The notes beneath the pieces were generated by a model. It did not search any database, was not told the origin of the DNA, and saw only the letters and a program-made list of their open reading frames with translations. A stretch of 45,012 bases of DNA, taken from positions 1 to 45,012 of the forward strand of contig JAIPJT010000019.1 in NCBI GenBank assembly GCA_021733985.1, given 5' to 3'. This stretch comes from Victivallales bacterium. Lineage in GTDB: Bacteria; Verrucomicrobiota; Lentisphaeria; Victivallales; GWF2-38-69. Both the position numbers and the translations under genes were made by a program. Below are positions 38,130 to 45,012 of the stretch, one piece after another (position 1 is the stretch's first letter; each line of letters begins with the position of its first letter).

Positions 38130-39917
38130 CTAAACATGAGCAAGCGATGCAGCCTTCATACTTGATTCATTAAATTCTCTTTCACTTATTACACCGATAA
38201 CATTTGAAGCCCTGTATGCACCAAATCGTGTAGTAACAATTCCATATTCAGCTCCTTTTTCCCTCATTCCTGTCATAATCTCAGGCAGTCGGTTATTCGA
38301 TCTAAAAAGCAAAAATCTATTATCTATGTAATTTTTAAAATTTTCCAATGTAGCTCGTTCTGCAATAACAGGAGACACCTTATTAAGAATTCCTATGATA
38401 ATTTCATCGCGATGTACAATATAATATTTATTTTCATCCATTCCAAGCAAAAACCCTGATGGATCTTCCGCTATTTCCGAAATATTAATTATTTCAAAAT
38501 TTTTCGATAAAATATGGTTTGCGTTCATAGCATTTGATACTGCGGCCTGGAGCCCTTCAGGCATAAAGTATCCGTCATGCAGAAGTTTATCTGTATATAT
38601 ACTTTCATTGCAAACAGCTTTTCTCACAGCATAGGCTGAAGAAACCGTAATGATTACCGGAAGTACAAAGTTCATGTTATGCACCATTTCAGTCAGCATT
38701 ACAATTGCAGTTAAAACTGCTCCGGTCGCTCCGCATACTACCCCGGCCATACCGGCTAATGCAAAAGTAACCGGGTCTATTGGCAGCTCCGGAAAAATAA
38801 TTTTACATATGCCGCCCCATCCTGCACCAAAGGCAGCGCCCAGATAAAGGGAAGGCGAAAAAATCCCGCCCGAACCTCCTGACCCAATTGTTATAAAAGT
38901 AGCAATAAGTTTCAACAATACCAGTATTAAAAGAAGCCATGGATTAGTCAGCAGACCGGTAAGGATTTCATATATAGTGGAATATCCTACTCCTCCGATA
39001 TAATAATGCCCGGTTGACTGCATAGTAAAATAAAGCATAACACCTATAATACCCATTCCTAAAATATGCCTGGTATAATAGTTCCCTTTCATATTGTCGA
39101 AAAAATTTTCAAAAAACCTCATCCCTTTAATGAAAAGCCATGAAAGAAGCCCAAGTACTACTCCAAATGGAACAAAAATAAAAAGAATCATAAGGTTGGG
39201 TTCTGAAAATGACGGAACAATTAGAGATGGAATAAAAAAACACGGTTCTATTTCAATAAAAGTCCTTGCAATAAAACATGCTGTAACAGTTGCAATAGCT
39301 ACAGGAAAAACAGTTGCTGCAGTAATTGACAGAAGAATAAGTTCAATTCCGAAGGTTAATCCGCCAACCGGCGTATTAAATGTTGCCGCAATCCCGGCCG
39401 CAGCTCCTGCAGCTATAAGAATATTTCGCTGTCTCGATGGCATTTTTATAATCTGTCCCAAGGTCGAACCGAATGCCGCGCCGACCTGAACAAAAGGACC
39501 TTCGCGCCCTACAGAACCACCTGAACCAATAGAAACAGCAGAAGCTACAGCTTTGACTAAACCCACTACAGGCCTTATTATCCCTTTTTTAAAATAGACG
39601 GATTCCATAACTTCCGGCACTCCGTGTCCTTTTGCTTCCGGAGCAAAATTTTTAACCAGGAAAGCTACGACTACAGCCCCGATAACGGGTATTAAAATAA
39701 TACCTGCTCCTAAAGCCGACTCCGGGGTATGTATACTGGAGTCATAATAAATACTGAATTTACCCAGAAAAAGGATATTATGTATAAGCCCTATCATCCT
39801 GTTAAAAACTATTGCACCGAATCCTGATATCATACCAACTAAAAGAGCAAGAACAGCCATCTTCCACATCGGGAGTTTTTCATTTTTGTAAATTAGGTCA
39901 GGATTTACTTGTTCCAC
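38130..39917 (-). CDS. ClC chloride channel/antiporter with C-terminal CBS-like region
   Basis: A 595-residue ClC-family protein. Filter motifs GHGVPEVME, GREGPFVQVGAAF and GSGGIFSPSLYLG are all present, and FGIELIL carries the inner glutamate position. Membrane helices end near residue 440. The remaining ~150 residues form a cytoplasmic CBS-like domain (YYIVHRDEIIIGILNK; EYGIVTTRFGAYRASNVIGV), which in relatives binds adenine nucleotides. The start is a GTG at 39917, with AAGGAAGG 13 nt upstream, an unusually long spacing, so the start is not certain. It probably lies in one transcription unit with the shorter ClC gene. Confidence 0.9.
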   Translation of the reverse strand: MEQVNPDLIYKNEKLPMWKMAVLALLVGMISGFGAIVFNRMIGLIHNILFLGKFSIYYDSSIHTPESALGAGIILIPVIGAVVVAFLVKNFAPEAKGHGVPEVMESVYFKKGIIRPVVGLVKAVASAVSIGSGGSVGREGPFVQVGAAFGSTLGQIIKMPSRQRNILIAAGAAAGIAATFNTPVGGLTFGIELILLSITAATVFPVAIATVTACFIARTFIEIEPCFFIPSLIVPSFSEPNLMILFIFVPFGVVLGLLSWLFIKGMRFFENFFDNMKGNYYTRHILGMGIIGVMLYFTMQSTGHYYIGGVGYSTIYEILTGLLTNPWLLLILVLLKLIATFITIGSGGSGGIFSPSLYLGAAFGAGWGGICKIIFPELPIDPVTFALAGMAGVVCGATGAVLTAIVMLTEMVHNMNFVLPVIITVSSAYAVRKAVCNESIYTDKLLHDGYFMPEGLQAAVSNAMNANHILSKNFEIINISEIAEDPSGFLLGMDENKYYIVHRDEIIIGILNKVSPVIAERATLENFKNYIDNRFLLFRSNNRLPEIMTGMREKGAEYGIVTTRFGAYRASNVIGVISEREFNESSMKAASLAHV

Positions 39918-39953
39918 TTTTGAACTGTTTCCTTCCTTTGATTTATTTTATTC

Positions 39954-39979
39954 AACCCAAATTATGCATAATCCGGGTT
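39954..39979. repeat. dyad upstream of the CBS-type ClC gene
   Basis: AACCC (39954-39958) and GGGTT (39975-39979) enclose the perfect 12-bp palindrome ATTATGCATAAT (39961-39972), separated by a 2x2 internal mismatch. It lies 37 nt upstream of the GTG start. Arms resemble the dyad at 13986-14004 before trpA. The rest of the 247-nt gap is AT-rich with nothing further recognised. Confidence 0.4.
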
Positions 39980-40164
39980 TAAACTGTTAAGTACTTCATA
40001 GATTTTTAAATAAAATGCTCCTCATAAACATAAAAGACTCATTTTATGCAACCTGTATTCTGAATAGAGTTTTTGTCAACAACTATTAATTATAATATAA
40101 CATAAAAGATACGATATACCTGTTAAAAATTAATATAAAGCCTGTTATTTTCAAAATTTGAAGC

Positions 40165-41112
40165 TTATTCACTATTAGAGAGTTCTGAACTTTTTTCAAA
40201 GTCATTTATTATTTTTTTTAAGTAATCAGTACCCTGGCTGAGATTTACTGTTTCAGGATGCTGATGCCTGAACCAGGTTTCCTGTCGCCTAGCATATTTT
40301 TTGGTTGATGAAATAATTCTTGCTTCCATCTGTTCATAAGTTATTCTGCCATTAAGATATTCGGCAATAATAAAATATCCTATAGCCTGTCTTGCTGTCG
40401 GAGTTTCAAGCAGCCCGTTTTTCACCAGCCTTTCGGTCTCATCAATCCAGCCTTTTCTGAGCATCTGTTCTGTTCTCAGAGTGATATTTTTAAAAAGAGT
40501 TTTTCTATCAATCTGAATATTATAGGAATTCACATTGAACTTCAGCTCCTGCTTATTCCATTGTTCCTGCTGAAGTGTAATAGATTTTCCTGTTATATTA
40601 AAGACTTCCAGTGCTCTCAGCAGTTTTCTTGGATTATCTTTAAATTTTCTGTAGGCCAGTATATCTGTTTTTTTAACCTGCTCCCTGAGTTCCTCATTTT
40701 TGTCGGTATAACGATTGACCAATTGAAGTCGCAGCTCAGGATCAGAAGGAAGTGGGTCAAGGCCGTAAAGAATTGATTTTATATATAACCCGCTACCGCC
40801 GGCCAATACCGGAATTTTCTTTTTAGATAAAATATCCTTAATAGCCGCCTTTGCTTTTTCAACATAGAAATAAATATCTATACGGTCCCTGATATCAAGT
40901 ATATCAATCATATGATGTTTTACTTTTTCTCTGGCTTTATCAGAGGGTTTTGCAGTACCGATATTCATCCTCTGATAAACCTGCATTGAATCTGTAGACA
41001 GGATTTCTGCCGGTATCCTGTCAGCCAGCTTCATTGCAAGTGAACTTTTACCGCAGGCCGTAGGACCCATTATAATGATTAAAGGGGGATTATTCATATT
41101 TTTTCTTTTCAT
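40165..41112 (-). CDS. miaA: tRNA dimethylallyltransferase
   Basis: MiaA adds an isopentenyl group to A37 of UNN-reading tRNAs. The P-loop MGPTACGKSSLA, the substrate strings STDSMQVYQRMNIGTAKP and HHMIDILD, and LAGGSGLYIKSILYG are all canonical; the C-terminal TARQAIGYFIIAEYL and TKKYARRQETWFR complete the family pattern at 315 residues. The first ATG (41112) has GAGG only 4 nt away and overlaps lspA by 23 nt; a second ATG (41097) would overlap by 8 nt. Either way the gene is coupled to lspA. Confidence 0.96.
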   Translation of the reverse strand: MKRKNMNNPPLIIIMGPTACGKSSLAMKLADRIPAEILSTDSMQVYQRMNIGTAKPSDKAREKVKHHMIDILDIRDRIDIYFYVEKAKAAIKDILSKKKIPVLAGGSGLYIKSILYGLDPLPSDPELRLQLVNRYTDKNEELREQVKKTDILAYRKFKDNPRKLLRALEVFNITGKSITLQQEQWNKQELKFNVNSYNIQIDRKTLFKNITLRTEQMLRKGWIDETERLVKNGLLETPTARQAIGYFIIAEYLNGRITYEQMEARIISSTKKYARRQETWFRHQHPETVNLSQGTDYLKKIINDFEKSSELSNSE

Positions 41113-41602
41113 CGGGCCTCAATAAAAATGAAATAATCAAAATCGCAACTCCTATACATATAGCACTGTCCGCAACATTAAATGCGGGCCAATGATAACC
41201 GCCTAAATAAAAATCAAGAAAATCAACGACTGAGTGCCTTGTCAGCCTGTCTATTGCATTGCCGATAATACCGCTTATTATCATACCAAGTGCATAATAT
41301 CTTTCCGGCCAGCCTTCTGTTACTGCCCTGTAAAAAAGGATCAAAAGCACAAGGGCAACCAATGCGATAAAAAAAAGAGCAATATTGTTTCCATAAAAGA
41401 GACCGAAAGCGGCACCGGTGTTTTTCACATAAACAATATTGAAAAAACCAGGGATTATATTTATATAGCTGGAACTTAAAGTTTCACTGTGTACTATCAT
41501 GTATTTAGTAGTATAATCCAGAATAACAAGTAGAACTAGAAGTATAAAAGAATGCCTGACTGTGACTTTTTCTCTTTCGGATTTAAATCCTAACCTTACC
41601 AT
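41090..41602 (-). CDS. lspA: lipoprotein signal peptidase LspA
   Basis: Inner-membrane aspartic protease that cleaves prolipoprotein signal peptides before the lipid-modified Cys. The 170-residue protein has four hydrophobic segments. The active-site blocks NAIDRLTRHSVVDFLDF and FNVADSAICIG contain the two catalytic Asp residues. GGAG precedes the ATG. It is followed by miaA with overlap. A likely substrate in this window is the LysM lipoprotein at 5.8-6.3 kb. Confidence 0.96.
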   Translation of the reverse strand: MVRLGFKSEREKVTVRHSFILLVLLVILDYTTKYMIVHSETLSSSYINIIPGFFNIVYVKNTGAAFGLFYGNNIALFFIALVALVLLILFYRAVTEGWPERYYALGMIISGIIGNAIDRLTRHSVVDFLDFYLGGYHWPAFNVADSAICIGVAILIISFLLRPDEKKKYE

Positions 41603-41812
41603 AAAATATCTCCGTTTATTTATATCTAAAAAATTAAATAATCTATTACAACAGTTAGTATTCTCATTTCTTTATAATATATTATATTTTCGTTCTGATT
41701 ATTTTATTATTTTATTATTTGACTATTTTAATTATATTTAATATATGCAAACATTGAAAATGTAAATCAAAAATATAAATTAATTTATATTTTTGGAAAA
41801 ACGGAGTGATTT

Positions 41813-42136
41813 ATGTTTAGACTTCAGGGCAGATCGGCTCTTGATACAATAAAAAGGATAGTTCTGTTTATTATAACTTTAGCTCTAACTTTCTTTGTTA
41901 TTTTTTTCCTTTGGATCCCGTTGCTAATTCTTGTATGCATCTTCCTACTGATTGCCTTTATCTTCCGCAAGCGAATCAATATTTCCACTTTCAACTCATT
42001 CAGCAGTAAAAAAGATCAGTATGCCACCTGGAATACTGATAAAGATACAGCAGACAGCAACTCTCAGGATGAATACAAAAACAGTGAATGCGTAAATGCA
42101 GACTATATTAACCTGGATAAAGAGGACGACACTTAA
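41813..42136 (+). CDS. small membrane protein of unknown function
   Basis: A 107-residue protein that I do not recognise. The first ~55 residues contain one long or two closely spaced hydrophobic segments (IVLFIITLALTFFVIFFLW and LLILVCIFLLIAFIF), followed by a basic RKR and a polar, Asp/Asn/Ser-rich tail predicted to be cytoplasmic. GGAG lies 8 nt before the ATG. It is 40 nt upstream of the proton ATPase gene on the same strand, so it is almost certainly cotranscribed and could be an accessory or regulatory subunit; that is inference. The upstream gap to lspA (210 nt) is extremely AT-rich. Confidence 0.7.
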   Translation: MFRLQGRSALDTIKRIVLFIITLALTFFVIFFLWIPLLILVCIFLLIAFIFRKRINISTFNSFSSKKDQYATWNTDKDTADSNSQDEYKNSECVNADYINLDKEDDT

Positions 42137-42176
42137 TTAGAACAGTTTTCATACTAAACAGCAGGAGGTTTCATTT

Positions 42177-44729
42177 ATGAAAAAATTGATTCTCGATAAG
42201 AAAAAAGCTGAAAACAGCTCAATCGAAGAGTTGATCTCCAGCTTTGAAACAGATACAAAAAAAGGACTGGCTGAAACAGATGCCGGAGAAAGACTAAAAG
42301 AATACGGCCATAATGAAATAACCGAGCATCACGAAAGCACACTGTCAAAAATTTTAAAAAAGTTTTGGGGGCCTATACCCTGGATGATAGAAATTGCAGC
42401 TGTTTTGAGTGCATGTATATCCCACTGGGATGACTTTATTATTATTTCTTTTCTGCTGTTTCTGAATGCAGCAATTGAGTTTGTCCAGGAATTTAAAGCC
42501 GGAAACGCAATTTCAGCTTTGAAAAAAAAGCTTGCAACTAAGGCAAGAGCATTAAGAAACGGTAAATGGGGGGAAGTAGAAGCAAGAAGCCTGGTCCCCG
42601 GTGACATCATAAGAGTTAAATTAGGTGATGTACTTCCTGCAGATATCAAACTAATAGATGGCGATTATATTTCGGTTGACGAAGCAGCCCTTACCGGTGA
42701 ATCTCTCCCTGTAGAAAAACACAAAGGAGATATTGCATACTCCGGAGCCATAATAAAACAGGGTACAATGAATGCACTCGTTTATGGAACCGGTGAAAAT
42801 ACCTTCTTTGGAAAAACCGCTAAACTTGTATCGGAAGCAAAAACTGAAAGCCATTTTCAGAAGGCTGTTGTAAAAATAGGTGATTACCTGATAGCACTTA
42901 ACTTTGTACTTGTTGCCATAGTAATTGTAACAGGAATCTTCAGGCATGAAAGTATTTGGGAACTTCTCCAGTTTGCACTTGTTTTAACTGTAGCATCCAT
43001 ACCGGCAGCTATGCCGGCTGTTTTGAGTGTAACAATGGCAATAGGAGCACTTGCGCTATCAGCGAAAAAGGCAATTGTGAGTAAACTGATTGCAATTGAA
43101 GAACTTGCAGGAATGGACATATTATGTTCCGATAAAACAGGTACAATAACTAAAAATAAATTGGTTGTTCACGGCTTTCGCACGCTGGAAAAATTTACTG
43201 ATGATGATGTCCTTTCCAATGCTGTGTTGTCATCTAAATATGAAGATAAAGAACCTATCGACCTTGCTATACTCGACTGCTGTAGTAAAAAAGAAGGGTT
43301 AAAAGAAGAACTTGAAAAATATGAAACAGTTAACTTCACACCTTTCGACCCTGTTTCAAAAAGAACTGAAGCTGAAATTACATATAACAATGAAACTTTT
43401 AAAGTCAGTAAGGGGGCACCTCAGGTAATCCTTAATCTGGCACACAATAAAGAAAAAATTGCTGATGAAGTTAATCAATATATAGATGAAGCCGGGAAAA
43501 GGGGTTTTCGAACACTCGGAGTAGCTAAAACCATAAACAATAAATGGCATTTTTTAGGCCTCCTTTGGCTACAGGATCCTCCCCGTGACGATTCAGCTGC
43601 CACAATTAAAGAAGCTAAAAGGCTCCGTGTCAAAGTTAAAATGATAACCGGCGACCATGAAGCGATTGCAAAAGAAACTTGTCGGCAGGTTGGAATAGGT
43701 GATAACATTTTACAAGCGGAAAGTTTGGAAGACGTTCCTGACAGAAAAGCCTTAAAGCTTGTTGAAAACGCAGATGGATTCAGCCAGGTATTTCCGGAAC
43801 ACAAATATGAAATAGTAGAATTGCTCCAGAAGCACGGGCACATTATAGGCATGACCGGGGACGGAGTAAATGATGCCCCCGCATTGAAGAAAGCTGATAC
43901 AGGTATTGCAGTGGAAGGAGCTACTGATGCAGCACGCTCGGCATCAGATATTGTTTTTACACTCCCGGGATTATCTGTAATCGTAGATGCAATTAAAGAA
44001 GCGCGATGTATTTTCCAGAGAATGCAGAGCTATGCAATTTATAGAATTTCCGAGACACAGGATGTTCTGTTCTTCACAGTACTTGCAATACTGTTTTGCG
44101 GAGTATATCCGGTTACTGCTATTATGATCGTACTTCTTGCGGTTTTCAATGACTTCCCGATCATGGCAATAGCCTATGATAATACTAAACCGAATATCCG
44201 GCCCGAAAATTGGAATATGCGGAAAGTAATCGGAATTGGCAGTGTACTTGGTTTAACCAATGTATTTTTTACTTTTTTAATGTTTTATATTGGAAAGCAT
44301 GTTCTTTCCGGACCTGATTGGCATTCAAGCATTTTCGGCAACAGTGTTATGTCTGAACACATAATAGCAGCAAGACACTGGTTGGTTTCCACTTTCGGAA
44401 CCCTGAATTTTAAACAGGTACAAACACTTGTCTTCGCCGAACTTGCAATAGCAGGTAATTTGACAATCTTCCTTGCGAGAGTAAAACAGTCGATGTTTTC
44501 CCTTGCACCGGGGAAAGGTCTTGTATGGTCTACAATAATTTCAAAACTTATTGTTTCTATTATGTGCGGTTTTGGAATCTTGATGGCCCCTATCGGATGG
44601 TATATTGTGTTCGTCTGGATATATGCCTGTATTCAAATGACAATAACTGACAGGATGAAAATTTTTGCCTATAAACTATTTGATTTTGTCGGCATAAGAT
44701 TCAAAAGATCAGGAAAAATCCATGAGTAA
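42177..44729 (+). CDS. plasma-membrane-type H+-transporting P-type ATPase (P3A)
   Basis: An 850-residue P-type ATPase of the class found in plant and fungal plasma membranes and in some bacteria and archaea. Domains in order: N-terminal cation-ATPase region, actuator with TGES (173-176), helix 4 IPAAMPAVLSV, phosphorylation site CSDKTGTITKN (Asp319), nucleotide domain KGAPQVIL, hinge MTGDGVNDAPALKKADTGIAV, and C-terminal helices. NDFPIMAIAYD in helix 6 carries the Asp equivalent to the proton-binding Asp of plant AHA2. It lacks a recognisable long C-terminal autoinhibitory tail. AGGAGGT precedes the ATG. It probably pumps protons outward, supporting proton-coupled uptake such as that of the aromatic permeases; that link is an inference. 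Confidence 0.93.
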   Translation: MKKLILDKKKAENSSIEELISSFETDTKKGLAETDAGERLKEYGHNEITEHHESTLSKILKKFWGPIPWMIEIAAVLSACISHWDDFIIISFLLFLNAAIEFVQEFKAGNAISALKKKLATKARALRNGKWGEVEARSLVPGDIIRVKLGDVLPADIKLIDGDYISVDEAALTGESLPVEKHKGDIAYSGAIIKQGTMNALVYGTGENTFFGKTAKLVSEAKTESHFQKAVVKIGDYLIALNFVLVAIVIVTGIFRHESIWELLQFALVLTVASIPAAMPAVLSVTMAIGALALSAKKAIVSKLIAIEELAGMDILCSDKTGTITKNKLVVHGFRTLEKFTDDDVLSNAVLSSKYEDKEPIDLAILDCCSKKEGLKEELEKYETVNFTPFDPVSKRTEAEITYNNETFKVSKGAPQVILNLAHNKEKIADEVNQYIDEAGKRGFRTLGVAKTINNKWHFLGLLWLQDPPRDDSAATIKEAKRLRVKVKMITGDHEAIAKETCRQVGIGDNILQAESLEDVPDRKALKLVENADGFSQVFPEHKYEIVELLQKHGHIIGMTGDGVNDAPALKKADTGIAVEGATDAARSASDIVFTLPGLSVIVDAIKEARCIFQRMQSYAIYRISETQDVLFFTVLAILFCGVYPVTAIMIVLLAVFNDFPIMAIAYDNTKPNIRPENWNMRKVIGIGSVLGLTNVFFTFLMFYIGKHVLSGPDWHSSIFGNSVMSEHIIAARHWLVSTFGTLNFKQVQTLVFAELAIAGNLTIFLARVKQSMFSLAPGKGLVWSTIISKLIVSIMCGFGILMAPIGWYIVFVWIYACIQMTITDRMKIFAYKLFDFVGIRFKRSGKIHE

Positions 44730-45012
44730 GCCTAATCTGAAAAGGGGCGGAGGATTATTTTGAACCTTTACAGATATGGTCTAATTAGACGGTCCACGAA
44801 AAGGGGTTTCATAGCTTTGATTTTTCTTTTGTTATGATAATCATATCACAAGATTTATGATTTTTCACAGCCGTCTCCCCTGAAACAAAAATTACTATAC
44901 AGTAAAATATTGCATTAAATCGTATAATTTTATTATACATTTAACAATAATGCTGTATTGCGGCGCGCTAAGCCGTCGCCCCGGAGTAGCGGGGCTATGG
45001 CTCACACGGTCG
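44730..45012. other. right-edge region: Fur-box-like dyad and abruptly GC-rich end
   Basis: No gene is supported. TATGAT-A-ATCATA (44833-44845) is a perfect short palindrome whose core ATGATAATCAT equals the centre of the Fur consensus, but the outer bases do not match well. A pair AGACGG (44787-44792) and CCGTCT (44871-44876) could be ends of a tiny element. From about 44955 the base composition switches to strongly GC-rich (for example GCCCCGGAGTAGCGGGGC, a hairpin). An open frame from ATG 44950 reaches the edge without a stop but is too short to judge. Confidence 0.4.

Noticed and set aside
44787-44876. Miniature inverted-repeat element with AGACGG/CCGTCT ends
   Set aside because: Only 6-bp arms, no target duplication, and no internal similarity to other parts of the window.

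Overview
This window is AT-rich bacterial chromosome (roughly one third G+C), densely coding, with genes on both strands. The gene content points to a Gram-negative-type, probably anaerobic bacterium. The evidence is a lipoprotein and LspA, a PqiA-type membrane protein, type II fatty-acid synthesis and a tungsten/molybdenum aldehyde:ferredoxin oxidoreductase. Lineage cannot be settled by eye; a Deferribacterota- or Desulfobacterota-like lineage is a guess. No rRNA, tRNA or CRISPR array was seen.

Layout. 0.4-5.6 kb (minus): phoH, pgpH (c-di-AMP phosphodiesterase type), ybeY and a CorC/CNNM protein, with a 107-nt overlap between pgpH and ybeY. 5.7-9.8 kb (minus): fatty-acid operon fabD-fabG-acpP-fabF ending in a LysM lipoprotein, with a consensus promoter in front of acpP and a strong hairpin terminator at the end; fabH sits alone at 20.9 kb. 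9.9-14 kb: a PqiA-like protein, an MBL-fold hydrolase, a decayed transposon copy and an isolated trpA. 14.1-20.7 kb (minus): a long tight run from an XRE-PAS regulator through tgt, a YgjP-type peptidase, a GT2-GtrA glycosyltransferase and a MurC-like ligase to a DnaQ-like exonuclease. 22.1-27.2 kb (minus): BCCT transporter, iron-type alcohol dehydrogenase, aldehyde:ferredoxin oxidoreductase and a protein of unknown function, which look like an uptake and oxidation module. 27.4-29.8 kb (minus): a CYTH-like/CHAD protein followed by an orphan ParA ATPase. 30.1-36.5 kb: nadA, two paralogous aromatic amino acid permeases, dinB, an inositol monophosphatase and a DUF355 protein. 36.6-39.9 kb: two ClC chloride-channel/antiporter genes. 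40.2-41.6 kb: lspA-miaA. 41.8-44.7 kb: a small membrane protein and a plasma-membrane-type H+-ATPase. The last ~280 bases hold no confident gene and end in an abruptly GC-rich stretch.

The most interesting points are: the ParA-CHAD pair, a candidate polyphosphate-granule positioning system; the GC-rich, foldable intergenic island at 31.17-31.29 kb; the BCCT-ADH-AOR-unknown module; the XRE-PAS regulator with a palindrome inside its own putative promoter and coupled to tgt; and the small membrane protein paired with the proton ATPase. All functions are assigned from recognisable motifs by eye; no database search was run.
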